DNA of 64,000 nt, from the NCBI RefSeq assembly GCF_001613505.1, contig NZ_BDCM01000014.1, forward strand, positions 639,016 to 703,015, read 5' to 3'. Numbering within the stretch: position 1 is the stretch's first letter; each line of letters starts with the position of its first letter. Shown here one piece after another: positions 53,322 through 61,710 of the stretch. This stretch comes from Nocardia mikamii NBRC 108933 (GTDB taxonomy: Bacteria; Actinomycetota; Actinomycetes; Mycobacteriales; Mycobacteriaceae). A program made the position numbers and the translations under genes. The notes beneath the pieces are model-generated. The model did no database searches. It had not been told where the DNA came from and was given only the letters and a program-made list of their open reading frames with translations.

Positions 53322-54503
53322 TCAGTTTCTACGAGGGGTGTTCCAGTCGATACAGACCACGACGGCATCATCGAGCAGATCGGTACCCTCGTGGTAGTCG
53401 AGCAACTCGGTGATGATGGCGCGCGCGGCTTCGGAGGCGGGTAGGTTGCTGGAGGCGTGGATCGCGAGATCGAGGTTGGTGGTGCCGTATTCGACGCCGG
53501 TGGGGGCCTGCGCGGCATGGACTCCGTCGCTGACGATGACGAGCCGGTCACCGGGTTCGATCTGGAAGGTTTGCTCATGATAGTCGGTGCCGTCGAACAT
53601 CCCCAGCGGCAGTTGCGCCTCGAATTCGATCAGATCGACGACCCCGTCGCGCAGCCGCAGCGCGCGGGGCGAGCCGGCGTCGATCACGCCGACACGTCCG
53701 GTGGCGACCTCGAAGCGCAGCAGCAGAGTCGCGACATGCCGGCTGCCGCCGTACTGGGCATAAAGGGCCTGATCTGCTAGTGATGCCTGGTCGGTGATGT
53801 CCAGCCCAGCGCGGCGTGCGTTGCGCAGAGCGCTGATAGCCAAGTTGGTCAGCAGAGCCGCCTCGATGCCCTGGCCCATGCCGTTGGAGACGGTGACGGT
53901 TAGGTAGTCCGCTGAAGTGCTCCAGTCGAAGTTGTCCCCGCCGATGGTGTAGGCCGGTTCGAGCTGCCCTCCCAGGGAGTACTCCGCGCGGGAGCAGCCG
54001 CGTCCTGGCAGCAGTTGCCATTGCATCTCCGCGGCGAGGCTGAGGCGCTCGTGACGGCGCGCTTGCAGGTAGAGGTCGGTGTCGCGTTCGGCCACGATCA
54101 GTTCGTGCCCCAGCATGGTGGCCAGCCGGGCCAGTACAGCCTGCTCGTCGGCGGTGGGCGTGACCGGCAGTTGGACCCGCAGGATGCCCAGCCGGTCGCC
54201 GCGCACGGCCACCGGCAGATGGATCACAACTCCTTCGGCGGCCGGGCCCGGTTCCAGCAGCACCTGCTGGGCGGTGAATGCCCGGCCGGCGGTGGTGGTC
54301 CTGATAGGCAGCGGTGTCGTGGTGTGGGGCAGGTCGGTGACCGGCTGCAGCATCGACAATCGGTAGTCGGCCAGCAGCAGGTCCACCGAGTTCGCCGCGA
54401 AATCAGCCTGCAGCGTGGCCCGGATGACGTCGAGCAGGGCATGGGGGGCGCTGGCGCGAAGCGTGGTCTCGACGGGGCCGAGAAAGTCACCATGGCGGGT
54501 CAT
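53322..54503 (-). CDS. GAF-PP2C (SpoIIE-type) serine phosphatase
   Basis: A 393-residue soluble protein. An N-terminal GAF-like sensor (about 20-170) precedes a SpoIIE-type PP2C domain (about 185-393): LLPGRGCSRAEYSLGGQLEPAYTIGGDNFDWS (GGD metal site; the usual GGDFYD reads GGDNFDW), GMGQGIEAALLTNLAISALR, VIDAGSPRALRLRDG, LVIVSDGVHAAQ and DDAVVVCIDW. Such phosphatases dephosphorylate anti-anti-sigma (STAS) proteins. It is divergent from the MarR gene, with a STAS gene 900 bases beyond. ATG 54503 has GAGG at seven bases. Confidence 0.9.
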   Translation of the reverse strand: MTRHGDFLGPVETTLRASAPHALLDVIRATLQADFAANSVDLLLADYRLSMLQPVTDLPHTTTPLPIRTTTAGRAFTAQQVLLEPGPAAEGVVIHLPVAVRGDRLGILRVQLPVTPTADEQAVLARLATMLGHELIVAERDTDLYLQARRHERLSLAAEMQWQLLPGRGCSRAEYSLGGQLEPAYTIGGDNFDWSTSADYLTVTVSNGMGQGIEAALLTNLAISALRNARRAGLDITDQASLADQALYAQYGGSRHVATLLLRFEVATGRVGVIDAGSPRALRLRDGVVDLIEFEAQLPLGMFDGTDYHEQTFQIEPGDRLVIVSDGVHAAQAPTGVEYGTTNLDLAIHASSNLPASEAARAIITELLDYHEGTDLLDDAVVVCIDWNTPRRN

Positions 54504-54642
54504 GTGGCGCCTCTGTGGGTCGATGAGCCCCCGGGGGCTACGTGGCTGCGGTCGATCGCGACGATTGTCGCGTGACATCGGTCCGACGACCGTACCGCGT
54601 GCAGGGGTGTCGTCATGACGGAAGAGATGTCACAGTGATGGC

Positions 54643-55122
54643 ATGAGCAGTGCGCGGCGCGACCGATCCGGAAGCGATCTCGCCGCGGCCGTGGAACAGG
54701 CGGCGGCGCGGCTGGTCGTGCTGTGGGGTCAGGCCCAGCAGGCCGTGGGTACTCGGGTCTCACCCTCGCAACTGCAGGCACTCACGATCGTGCAACATCA
54801 TGGGCAGATCAACCTCAACGGCTTGGCCGTCGAGATGGACGCGATGGCGTCCTCTGCCAGCCGATTGTGCGACCGGCTGCAGGCCGCGGGATTGCTCGCA
54901 CGCACAGCCAGTCCGGCCAACCGCCGCGAAGTGATGCTCGCACTGACCCGCGACGGGCAGCGGCTGCTCACCGAAATCAGCGACATCCGGCGGCGAGAAT
55001 TGGCCCGCGTGCTGCAGGGGATGAGTGCTGCGGGGCGGGAGGCGCTGTTGACGGGTCTGACCGAGTTCACCGCGAGTGCGGAACACGGCGCCGACGCCGC
55101 CACGCACAAACGTCACGCCTGA
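54643..55122 (+). CDS. MarR family transcriptional regulator
   Basis: A 159-residue winged-helix regulator: LVVLWGQAQQAVGTRVSPSQLQALTIVQHHGQINLNGLAVEMDAMASSASRLCDRLQAAGLLARTASPANRREVMLALTRDGQRLLTEI is a complete MarR core with wing. It is divergent from the GAF-PP2C phosphatase gene with 139 bases between, so regulation of that gene is plausible; ATG 54643. Confidence 0.88.
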   Translation: MSSARRDRSGSDLAAAVEQAAARLVVLWGQAQQAVGTRVSPSQLQALTIVQHHGQINLNGLAVEMDAMASSASRLCDRLQAAGLLARTASPANRREVMLALTRDGQRLLTEISDIRRRELARVLQGMSAAGREALLTGLTEFTASAEHGADAATHKRHA

Positions 55123-55413
55123 TTCGCTTCATTGCCCACAATTTCCGAGCGGCGATCGCGGAGATACCGTCGGGACAGGAGCCCGCGCCGGCCGCGGTCG
55201 ACCCCAAACTCACGCGGCGCAACCCGACGATCACAGTCTGCGGCTCGACCACCCCAGCCTGAACCGATAGCGGCTCCTACCCCGGCATACGCGCGCCTCT
55301 CGCATGCCGTCGCTCCACCGAATCCCCTACAGCGACTCGCTTCTCAACATTTGTCGTGCGACAATTGTTCAGTGGACTGCCGCCGAGGCGGCCCGACGGA
55401 GGCGAGGTCGATC

Positions 55414-55764
55414 GTGAGTTCATCCAGCGCCATCCCTGTGGTCGCCTCGACGGCGCGGCGATACCCGGACCTCCGGCCCGGCGAGGTGCGGTGTTTCCTC
55501 CACGAACGGCTCCCCCGAGTGGCGATGCGCGGTGAGATCGACATGACCACCGAACCCCAACTGACCAATGCATATCGAGAGCTTGCACAGCTGACACCCG
55601 CCGATGTCGTCCTCGACCTGACCGAGGTCACCTTCTTCGGGTGTGTGGCACTACAGCTGATGGCCCGGCTGACCGCCCGGCTCTCACCGACCGGGCACAA
55701 ATTGGTCATTCCGTCACCGAGCCGGCCCGCGCAGCGCCTGCTCGAGCTCGCAGGCTTCTTGTAG
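55414..55764 (+). CDS. STAS-domain (anti-anti-sigma-like) protein lacking the phosphorylatable Ser
   Basis: A 116-residue STAS domain: VAMRGEIDMTTEPQLTNAYREL, VVLDLTEVTFFGCVALQLMARLTARLSPTGHKLVIPSPSRPAQRLLELAG. In SpoIIAA/RsbV proteins the loop reads (F/L)xDSSG with a Ser phosphorylated by the anti-sigma kinase; here it is FFGCVAL, with Cys77 at that position, so it cannot be switched by phosphorylation in the usual way. GTG 55414 was chosen for GAGG at six bases; the frame is open upstream without homology. It lies between the MarR gene and the response regulator. Confidence 0.85.
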   Translation: MSSSSAIPVVASTARRYPDLRPGEVRCFLHERLPRVAMRGEIDMTTEPQLTNAYRELAQLTPADVVLDLTEVTFFGCVALQLMARLTARLSPTGHKLVIPSPSRPAQRLLELAGFL

Positions 55765-55899
55765 AAGGCTTATGTGAGTGTGCGATGCTGTGGTCGTCCC
55801 CCACACAGCGGCGTCCCGCTCGGGTCGGGCGCGGGTTGTTTTGTTGTGAGCCCGTCGACGGTTGGTTCGCGGTGCCGATGCTGTTGAGAGAAGGTTCTC

Positions 55900-56346
55900 A
55901 TGTCCGGTCGTGGCGCGCCGATCATCGTGTTGCTGGTCGAGGACGATCCTGCCGACGAGTTGATCACACGGGAAGCGTTCGAACACAACGGGATCGATAG
56001 CGATGTTCGGGTCGTTCGCGACGGGCGCGAGGCACTGGACTTCCTCTACCGCCGCGATATCCACCACAGTGCGCCGCGCCCGGATCTGATCCTGCTGGAT
56101 GTGAATCTGCCACGCGAGCAAGGAAAGCAGGTGCTGGGCACCATCAAGGCCGACCCGGGGTTGGCGGTGATTCCGGTGGTGGCGCTGACCACCGGCACCG
56201 TCGAGGAGGAGATGCTGGACTGGTATCGCCACCGCGCCGACACCTGCGTCAGCAGATCAGCTCATCTGGACCAATTCGTGTCCGCGATCGGCCGTCTCGG
56301 CGAGTTCTACTTCGGCGCCGCCGGACCGCTTCGGCCGTCCCCGTAG
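55900..56346 (+). CDS. Stand-alone response regulator (Rcp1-like receiver)
   Basis: A 148-residue single receiver domain. Acidic pocket Glu14/Asp15/Asp16 (VEDDPAD), phospho-acceptor Asp67 in LLDVNLP, switch Thr97/98 in ALTTG. The otherwise invariant Lys near the C-terminus is Arg119 (VSRSAH instead of V(T/S)KPxx). It is of the Rcp1 type that partners phytochrome-like kinases; no histidine kinase is encoded nearby. AGAAGG lies before ATG 55900. Same direction as the STAS gene, 135 bases on. Confidence 0.9.
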   Translation: MSGRGAPIIVLLVEDDPADELITREAFEHNGIDSDVRVVRDGREALDFLYRRDIHHSAPRPDLILLDVNLPREQGKQVLGTIKADPGLAVIPVVALTTGTVEEEMLDWYRHRADTCVSRSAHLDQFVSAIGRLGEFYFGAAGPLRPSP

Positions 56347-56564
56347 ACCCACCGGACCAGCAGTCGCGATCGATCCCTCTGACCGGACGGTCGACGGGAG
56401 TCCCGACCGCCTAATCCCGAGAACAGATGACGCCTGAGCATGCCCGACCAGTGAAATACCCGCGCCGAGGGCAGGTCGTTCAGATGAGCGGATGTCGAGC
56501 GGGAATGTTTTACCAGTCGGCGCTGGATGTAACCCTGGTGCCGTGTTGCAACGAATATAAAGAT

Positions 56565-56999
56565 ATGCGCGCCCGTGATGTGAAGATCGGGCACACCTAC
56601 GTTGTCCTGGTCCCCCACCGCCTACCGGTCGCCCGCTATCCCGACCGCGAGCTACCGGGCACATCGATGTGGGTGGCGGGGCTTATGACCTGTGCCCGGT
56701 TCCGGCTCACCGTCACCAGCGTCGACAACGACACCGATCCGGTTATCGCCGAGGGACTACGACTGATCGAACGCGCCCACACCGACATCGAACTCACCCC
56801 CGCCCAAGCCACCGCCCTCGGCCTGGCACCGGGCCAGGGCTACCACCTTGTCGGAATGCTGATCGACCACCACGGCCATCCGGCCCGCGTGCCGTGTCTG
56901 GAAACAATCCGGGTACCGATCCGATGGCTGTATGCCGCCGACGACCCCCGCCTGCAACACCGCACCCACCGAGACGCCGACCTGTGGCCGTTCACCTAG
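56565..56999 (+). CDS. Hypothetical protein (144 residues)
   Basis: Opens MRARDVKIGHTYVVLVPHRLPVARYPDRE, followed by LTVTSVDNDTDPVIAEGLRLIERAHTDIELTPAQATALGLAPGQGYHLVGMLIDHHG and a C-terminal RWLYAADDPRLQHRTHRD. The start resembles small actinobacterial proteins with a KV-x-L/V-PQRLP opening, of unknown function. A TATAAA box (56556-56561) just before ATG 56565 may be the -10 of a leaderless promoter. The frame stays open further upstream without sequence that looks coding. Confidence 0.6.
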   Translation: MRARDVKIGHTYVVLVPHRLPVARYPDRELPGTSMWVAGLMTCARFRLTVTSVDNDTDPVIAEGLRLIERAHTDIELTPAQATALGLAPGQGYHLVGMLIDHHGHPARVPCLETIRVPIRWLYAADDPRLQHRTHRDADLWPFT

Positions 57000-57740
57000 A
57001 CACCATCGCCAGAAGGAGCTCGACTCCAGGCAGGCCACCCGGCCCCGCTGTAGCGCGGCGTTCCCGCAGCTCCGACTCAGCCGCGCGCCCGACCGGCTTC
57101 GCTCACTATTCCCCGGCCTGCTCCCTGACCGGCACACCCTGCGCTCGATCCCGACACAGATCCGAAGAAGGCCGGGAAGACCTCTCTGCGACTGCCTCAG
57201 AAGACCTTGCGGCCGCAGATACTCGTGGCGACAACGCAGGCGCCGACACACCAAGAAGGGTTGTCGGCACCGTACACCGCGAAGAACGATCGTGGTCGTC
57301 AGCCATGCTGCCGTGCCGAACAAGGCAAGAGTCGCGTCGATCATCGACATCATCGGTTGGCCCTCGGCATAGGCGCGGACCAGGCCGGGATGGAGCGCAC
57401 CGAGATCCACACCGAACTCGCCACGCCACGCCAACCACGACGCCACTGCGCCCATCGCCAACCGCCCGCCGCACACCGGTCCGAGTGACCGGGCCCGGCA
57501 AACCGGCAGCTGGCCCGGAATTCTCGGCCGTCACGTCCCGGTCATGGTGAGCTCGCGATCTAGACCGCGCCGCTCCGAGTCCAACGCGACTTTCGAGCCG
57601 GCCTCTAATGTGCGCCAACTGAAAGCCCATGGCGGCTCGAATATCGTTGTGCACCACTTGGATCGGCTCACCAGTGCGGCGATGAGCTCGCGATTGACTC
57701 GTCCGGGGAAGCAGAGTGGTGAGGCCCAGCGCGTTGGTGG
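57000..57740. other. Gene-poor region, possibly degenerate
   Basis: About 740 bases. Open frames occur on both strands, including a minus-strand stretch with fair codon bias near 57290-57470, but none has start signals or recognisable homology. I see no supportable gene. Confidence 0.4.
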
Positions 57741-57968
57741 TCAGGATTTCTTGCTCGGGATGATGATCACCACGATCAGTGTGAGAATGCTGAAAAACAA
57801 TCCCAGCAGTCCCCATCCGAGAGGGTTGCGGCCCTTCGCGGCCGCGATCCCGGCACAGATGAATGCAGCCAGGATGCTTCCGATTGCGACGAAGATTCCT
57901 TTGATCCCGCGCAGTATGAATCCGGCCGCTTCCGGATGGGCCTGTGCCGCGAGAAGCATCGTGGTCAT
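57741..57968 (-). CDS. Small membrane protein (two helices)
   Basis: A 75-residue protein with two hydrophobic helices (about 19-44 and 51-70) and a Lys-rich C-terminus (VVIIIPSKKS). ATG 57968 has AGGGAG at seven bases. The short GRNPLGWGLLG turn between the helices is like a PLDc_N or phage-shock-type small membrane protein. Function unknown; it is an isolated gene in a degenerate stretch. Confidence 0.7.
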   Translation of the reverse strand: MTTMLLAAQAHPEAAGFILRGIKGIFVAIGSILAAFICAGIAAAKGRNPLGWGLLGLFFSILTLIVVIIIPSKKS

Positions 57969-58364
57969 GCCGCGTCTCCCTCTATCGTCCCGCGGCCGGT
58001 GCGACGGGCGTGAGAGCAGCAGTACCCGCTGCTCTCACGGCGCAAACGGACAGTACGTACCCCATGCTGGCCGCCCCCGATTCCGCGCGCACTGCTCGCT
58101 TCGATCGTGGATCTGCAAAGTATCTCGAAGACGGCGCCGCACCAGACCAGATCGTCCTCACCATCAGCCACGCCTTCGGCACCTGGGCACTCGCTCCACT
58201 CCTGATCCGCTGACGAAGACTGAGATCTCCCACCCCAGGAGTCGGACGATTCGACCTCGGTAGTCAAGGTCGCGGTATCTCACTACTCCCTCCACATGCG
58301 GTCGATACGCAAATAGACTGGCTCAGTAACTAGTTCACCTCGTCCCGCTTCATTTCCACGAACA
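57969..58364. other. Gap upstream of the small membrane protein gene
   Basis: About 400 bases without a supportable gene; contains the promoter of the 75-residue protein and ends at the transposase remnant. Confidence 0.35.
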
Positions 58365-58830
58365 GCGAATCCGCACGCCAACGCGGTTTTCGATTGTTGG
58401 CGTCGTCGTCGCCGTGTCGACCAGGCCCAGATGTGGGTGTCGGGGTGGTCTTCGCGCAGGACCAGGCGGGCGAGCAGGCGGCGGATCTCAGGTAGCGTGA
58501 GGGCCGATCATGCCTTCGTCACCGTCAGTGATCCCCTTTTGCGGCAACGGTTTTGGAGACAGACAGTCCGGCGAGGGCGAGCATCGACAACGTGATGTGG
58601 GCCTACCAGGCACGCCAAGTGCGCACCTGGTAGTGGTCGCCTCCGACCTCGCCCTCGCCCCTGCTGAAACCGCCTCCTCCACCTGCCAGCGCGCCCCGGC
58701 GACCCTCACCAAGTCGACCAACCTCGGGCGGGCAGGGCCGTGGCTGATGTGGGATGCGATCTCGAGTTCGCCTCGGCTGTTGGGGGTGAAACCCGAGATC
58801 GCTCCCACGCAGAGCAATCCAATGTGGACC
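58365..58830 (-). pseudogene. IS701-type transposase remnant (C-terminal part, frameshifted)
   Basis: Read on the minus strand, three successive frames give the C-terminal third of an IS701/IS4-like DDE transposase: ...LEIASHISHGPARPRLVDLVRVAGARWQVEEAVSAG, then (new frame) DHYQVRTWRAW, an in-frame TAG, AHITLSMLALAGLSVSKTVAAKGDH, and (another frame) ALTLPEIRRLLARLVLREDHPDTHIWAW STRRRRRQ. The RVAGARWQVEE, DHYQVRTWRAWYxHITL and LTLPEIRRLLA blocks are family hallmarks. The N-terminal two thirds and both inverted-repeat ends are absent. It is dead, with at least two frameshifts and one stop. Confidence 0.8.
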
Positions 58831-59026
58831 CGATGTTCCCGCCACGATCAGAAACTCCGCCACGCTGTCAACATCCGCGCTACGGTCAAATGGTCAGCTC
58901 GAATTCGTTACCGGCGCCAAGCCCGACAACGGGGGCACTGACTGTCGACGGTTTCCGACGGAACCGGTGCCCACGTCTGAGGCGCTGCCCGGAATGATGG
59001 GCGCGCATCGGTTCGGATTTCCAGTG

Positions 59027-60157
59027 CTAGTCGGCGGTGTTAGGGTGTGGGCGCGGTGCGGCGGTCCATTTTTCTTCGATTCGGCCGTAGCGCCAGGTGA
59101 GTAGCGCGATCGCCCAGGTGAGGACGAACAGGCCGACGATGAGGTAGCCGGCCAGGTTCAGGTCCAACCCGGCGATCCAGTCCCACACTCCGCCGTTCCA
59201 GCCGAATTGGTCGGCGACCAGCCCCAGCAGCTCGATGGTGCCGATGATGAGTGCGACCGCGACCGACAGGGCGGTGATGGTGATGTTGTAGTACACCTTG
59301 CGTACCGGTTGGGCGAAGGCCCAGCCGTAGGCGAAGTTCATGAAACTGCCGTCGATGGTGTCGAGCAGGCTCATCCCGGCGGCGAACAGGACCGGCAGGC
59401 ACAAGATCGCGTACCAGGGCAGCCCGGCCGCTGCGCTGGTGCCGGCCAGCACCAGCAGCGCGACCTCGGTGGCAGTGTCGAAGCCGAGGCCGAACAACAC
59501 GCCGATCGGATACATCTGCCACGGTTCGGTGATCGAACGCATGACCGGTGCGAGGATCCGGTTCATCAGTCCGCGGTGTGCGAGGTGGTGTTCGAGTTCG
59601 GCCTCGTCGTAGTCGCCGGCGCGCATACGGCGGAAAACCCGCAAGATGCCTATCAGCACAACCACATTGATGGCCGCGATCAGATACAGGAATGTGCCCG
59701 ACACGGTCGTGCCGATCAGACCGGTGTAGTGGTGCAGCACCGAGGAGTCGTCTTCGACCGGCCCGACGATCGCCTTCACGCCCACGGATAGAAGCAATGC
59801 CAGTGCGAATACGACCGTGGAATGGCCGAGGGAGAAGAAGAACCCCACCGACAGCGGCCGTTGCCCGTCGTTCATCAGTTTGCGGGTGGTGTTGTCGATC
59901 GCTGCGATGTGGTCGGCGTCGAATGCGTGCCGCAACCCGAGGGTGTAGGCGGTCAATCCGACCCCGATCCCCAGGGTCTTGTCGCCGAGGCTGAAGTTTC
60001 GCGGTGCGACGAACGCGACGAGGGTGAACCAGCCCAGGACATGCAAAACGATGATCACACCCACGATCGCGGCCAGCCGCAACCATTCGGCACGGCTCAA
60101 ACGTATCCGCTCGGCGAGCGCTCGGACGGGACCACGCAGGCGCACTGTCGATGCCAC
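59027..60157 (-). CDS. NiCoT family nickel/cobalt transporter
   Basis: A 376-residue secondary transporter with eight or so membrane helices. It carries the selectivity signature HAFDADHI (77-84) in helix II, LGHSTVVF in helix III and the family motif GLGFDTATEVALL plus GMSLLDTIDGSFMNFAYGWAF. It imports Ni2+ or Co2+ with high affinity, serving urease/hydrogenase or cobalamin. GTG 60157 has GAGAGGGC at six bases; longer upstream frames lack family sequence. It is divergent from the M-box/NRAMP locus across about 780 bases. Confidence 0.92.
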   Translation of the reverse strand: MASTVRLRGPVRALAERIRLSRAEWLRLAAIVGVIIVLHVLGWFTLVAFVAPRNFSLGDKTLGIGVGLTAYTLGLRHAFDADHIAAIDNTTRKLMNDGQRPLSVGFFFSLGHSTVVFALALLLSVGVKAIVGPVEDDSSVLHHYTGLIGTTVSGTFLYLIAAINVVVLIGILRVFRRMRAGDYDEAELEHHLAHRGLMNRILAPVMRSITEPWQMYPIGVLFGLGFDTATEVALLVLAGTSAAAGLPWYAILCLPVLFAAGMSLLDTIDGSFMNFAYGWAFAQPVRKVYYNITITALSVAVALIIGTIELLGLVADQFGWNGGVWDWIAGLDLNLAGYLIVGLFVLTWAIALLTWRYGRIEEKWTAAPRPHPNTAD

Positions 60158-60936
60158 GTTCTGCCCTCTCCACCCGACCTGGACACCATGACGGTAACCC
60201 AAGCCGACCCCGGGCACCGGTCGATCGACCAGGGTTGCAAACACCGGGAACGAAACTAGATTCTGAGGCATGGCGATCTGCAGGGTTCACGCAGTGGCCC
60301 GGACAGCCACACGCGCACCGAAACCGCGCCGGAACCGGCCGAACCCGGGCCAGTTCCCGGCGCGGGGTGTTCTGCTCACGCGCCGCCCGAGGGGTGTTTC
60401 GCCCGGTAGGGCACTTCGCTGTGATGTCGATTGCCCACACGGCAGCACTCGGTAGGCGTGAGGGGATTCTGGACACATCCGAGTTCGCTGGAGCGCTCGC
60501 GAAAACACTCAGGATTCGCTGCCCAGCATTCAGCGGTCGAGGCTGACGGTCTCCTGACGCCCTCGCGGAGCGACGTCTTCGCGCCCGCTTTCGGGGTCGC
60601 CGTGCCGGTGGTGTTGCCGGTGTCGCGTTCGTCGTAGTACCGGTGGGTTTGCGCAGGTGTTGACGACCAATCCGGTGGCGTCCAGTGCGCTGGCGATGAG
60701 CCGTGCGCCAGCGAGAGCGCCGACGCCGACGTCGACGTGGTAAAGGTAGCGGGTCGGTACGACGATGCCGACCCCGCTGGCTTTGACATGGATGCCCGGG
60801 CCGGTAACCGCCAGCTCGGCGTGCAGGTGGGGCAGATTGATCGTTGCGGTGAGTCCGAGGCATGCGCAACAGCTTTGGCTGCGGATATGGCGTGGATCAC
60901 CTCGGTTGACACCGATGCCCTGGGGACGCACAATTG
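60158..60936. other. Degenerate intergenic region between NiCoT and M-box
   Basis: About 780 bases. A minus-strand segment (about 60540-60860) has coding-like GC3 bias (…LHAELAVTGPGIHVKASGVGIVVP…), but no start, ribosome binding site or recognised family; I read it as the relic of a gene. No intact ORF is supported. The promoter of the M-box transcript must lie at its right end. Confidence 0.45.
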
Positions 60937-61102
60937 CTCGGTCAGCACCTCGCTAGGCGAGGCTCCTGTATGAACACAGGCCACTGATCCGACGACGTCG
61001 AGAGACGCCCAGGATTAGGACAGATCTTTCCGGATTAAGGGATGATCCGAAGTGGCTTCTCCTGCAAGGGGATACGTCCTACAGTGCCGAAGCTCTGACG
61101 AG
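60937..61102 (+). ncRNA. M-box riboswitch (ykoK leader, Mg2+-sensing)
   Basis: The P1 helix CTCGGTCAG / CTGACGAG (one bulged G) encloses all conserved blocks: CTAGGCGAGGCTCCTGTATG, then GGCCACTG, GACGTCGAGAGACGCC, CCGGATTAAGGGATG, CGAAGTGGCTTCTC, and the diagnostic 3' strand CCTACAGTGCCGAAGCTCT (M-box consensus ACAGUGCUAAAGCUCU). These occur in consensus order on the plus strand. High Mg2+ normally folds the RNA and switches downstream expression off. It precedes an NRAMP-like transporter, a known arrangement for Mg2+ uptake genes. No intrinsic terminator with a U tract follows, as in mycobacteria, where Rho is used. Confidence 0.92.
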
Positions 61103-61203
61103 AGGGGTGCCCATCGCTCGCTGTCGCGACGATGTATCCCTGGCTGTTGTTCAGAAGTTGTGACGTGCGCGTGCGTCCTGGCAGCAAGGAGGTGAGGGAC
61201 GAG

Positions 61204-61287
61204 ATGCCACCCGGAGATAGTCCGTATCCGAGTTCGGTTCGAACCGTTGTTTCGTTCCCAGCTTGCTGCGGCGCCACCATCGCCTGA
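61204..61287 (+). CDS. 27-residue proline-containing leader peptide (uORF)
   Basis: ATG 61204 follows a full-strength Shine-Dalgarno AAGGAGGTG (61186-61194) at nine bases. The ORF starts MPPGDSPYPSS and has five prolines in 27 codons, four of them among the first nine, then a VVSFPACCGATIA end and TGA at 61285. A strong 12-bp hairpin starts 20 bases after the stop. Proline-rich short ORFs such as mgtL regulate Mg2+ transporter genes in enterobacteria by making elongation Mg2+-sensitive. The same role here, on top of the M-box, is inference. Confidence 0.6.
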   Translation: MPPGDSPYPSSVRTVVSFPACCGATIA

Positions 61288-61306
61288 GCCCACCGCACCC
61301 GATCGT

Positions 61307-61335
61307 TTCGGGCACGGCAATCCGCCGTGCCCGAA
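61307..61335 (+). terminator. Hairpin after the leader ORF (attenuator candidate)
   Basis: Perfect 12-bp stem TTCGGGCACGGC / GCCGTGCCCGAA with a 5-nt loop AATCC, between the 27-codon ORF and the 49-codon ORF. There is no U tract. It could act as a terminator or as an element whose folding depends on leader translation. Confidence 0.55.
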
Positions 61336-61406
61336 CAGCCTGTGCGTGGCTGGTGTGTGCCGGTTGCCGCTGTAGCTCGCTGGCTCTTCTTGTCAAGGAG
61401 CATGTC

Positions 61407-61556
61407 ATGAGCTTCACCGCTTTCCTCACCGATTCGGCCCGTCGAGTCCGCGCCCGCTACCACCTCACCCCCGAAGAGCGGCACAACCTGCGACTCGCCC
61501 ACACGCCCCCCGCCGTGGTCACCGCATCCCTGGGCGCGCATTCCTACCAACGGTAG
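61407..61556 (+). CDS. 49-residue basic protein between M-box and NRAMP gene
   Basis: ATG 61407 has a full AAGGAG at six bases. The protein reads MSFTAFLTDSARRVRARYH, then LTPEERHNLRLAHTPPAVVTASLGAHSYQR. It is strongly basic in the middle and has no membrane segment. I know no family. In mycobacteria a small protein of unknown function (Rv1535) also follows an M-box, so a short Mg2+-responsive accessory protein is possible. Gap to the transporter gene 154 bases. Confidence 0.7.
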   Translation: MSFTAFLTDSARRVRARYHLTPEERHNLRLAHTPPAVVTASLGAHSYQR

Positions 61557-61710
61557 CGGGCACGTCCGGTGGAACGACGAAACCTGTTCCGCCGCAACAT
61601 TTCACCGGGCGCACGGGCGCTCTCCGCCGGTGCGTCCGCTCACCAGTTCGTCCACCCGCCCTGCGCTCGACAGCGTCGTGCGTCCACGATGTTCGAAACG
61701 AGGAACGGCG

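Noticed and set aside
39418..55764. Biosynthetic gene cluster around the GH3, LLM and MFS genes
   Set aside because: No NRPS, PKS, terpene synthase or RiPP genes are present; the set looks catabolic and regulatory.
57106..57816. A 236-codon minus-strand frame in the gene-poor zone
   Set aside because: Overlaps the real 75-residue membrane protein gene in another frame; Arg/Ser-rich, no motif.
60530..60931. A 133-codon minus-strand frame with coding-like composition before the M-box
   Set aside because: No credible start, broken at both ends and overlapping the region where the M-box promoter must lie; noted as a relic only.
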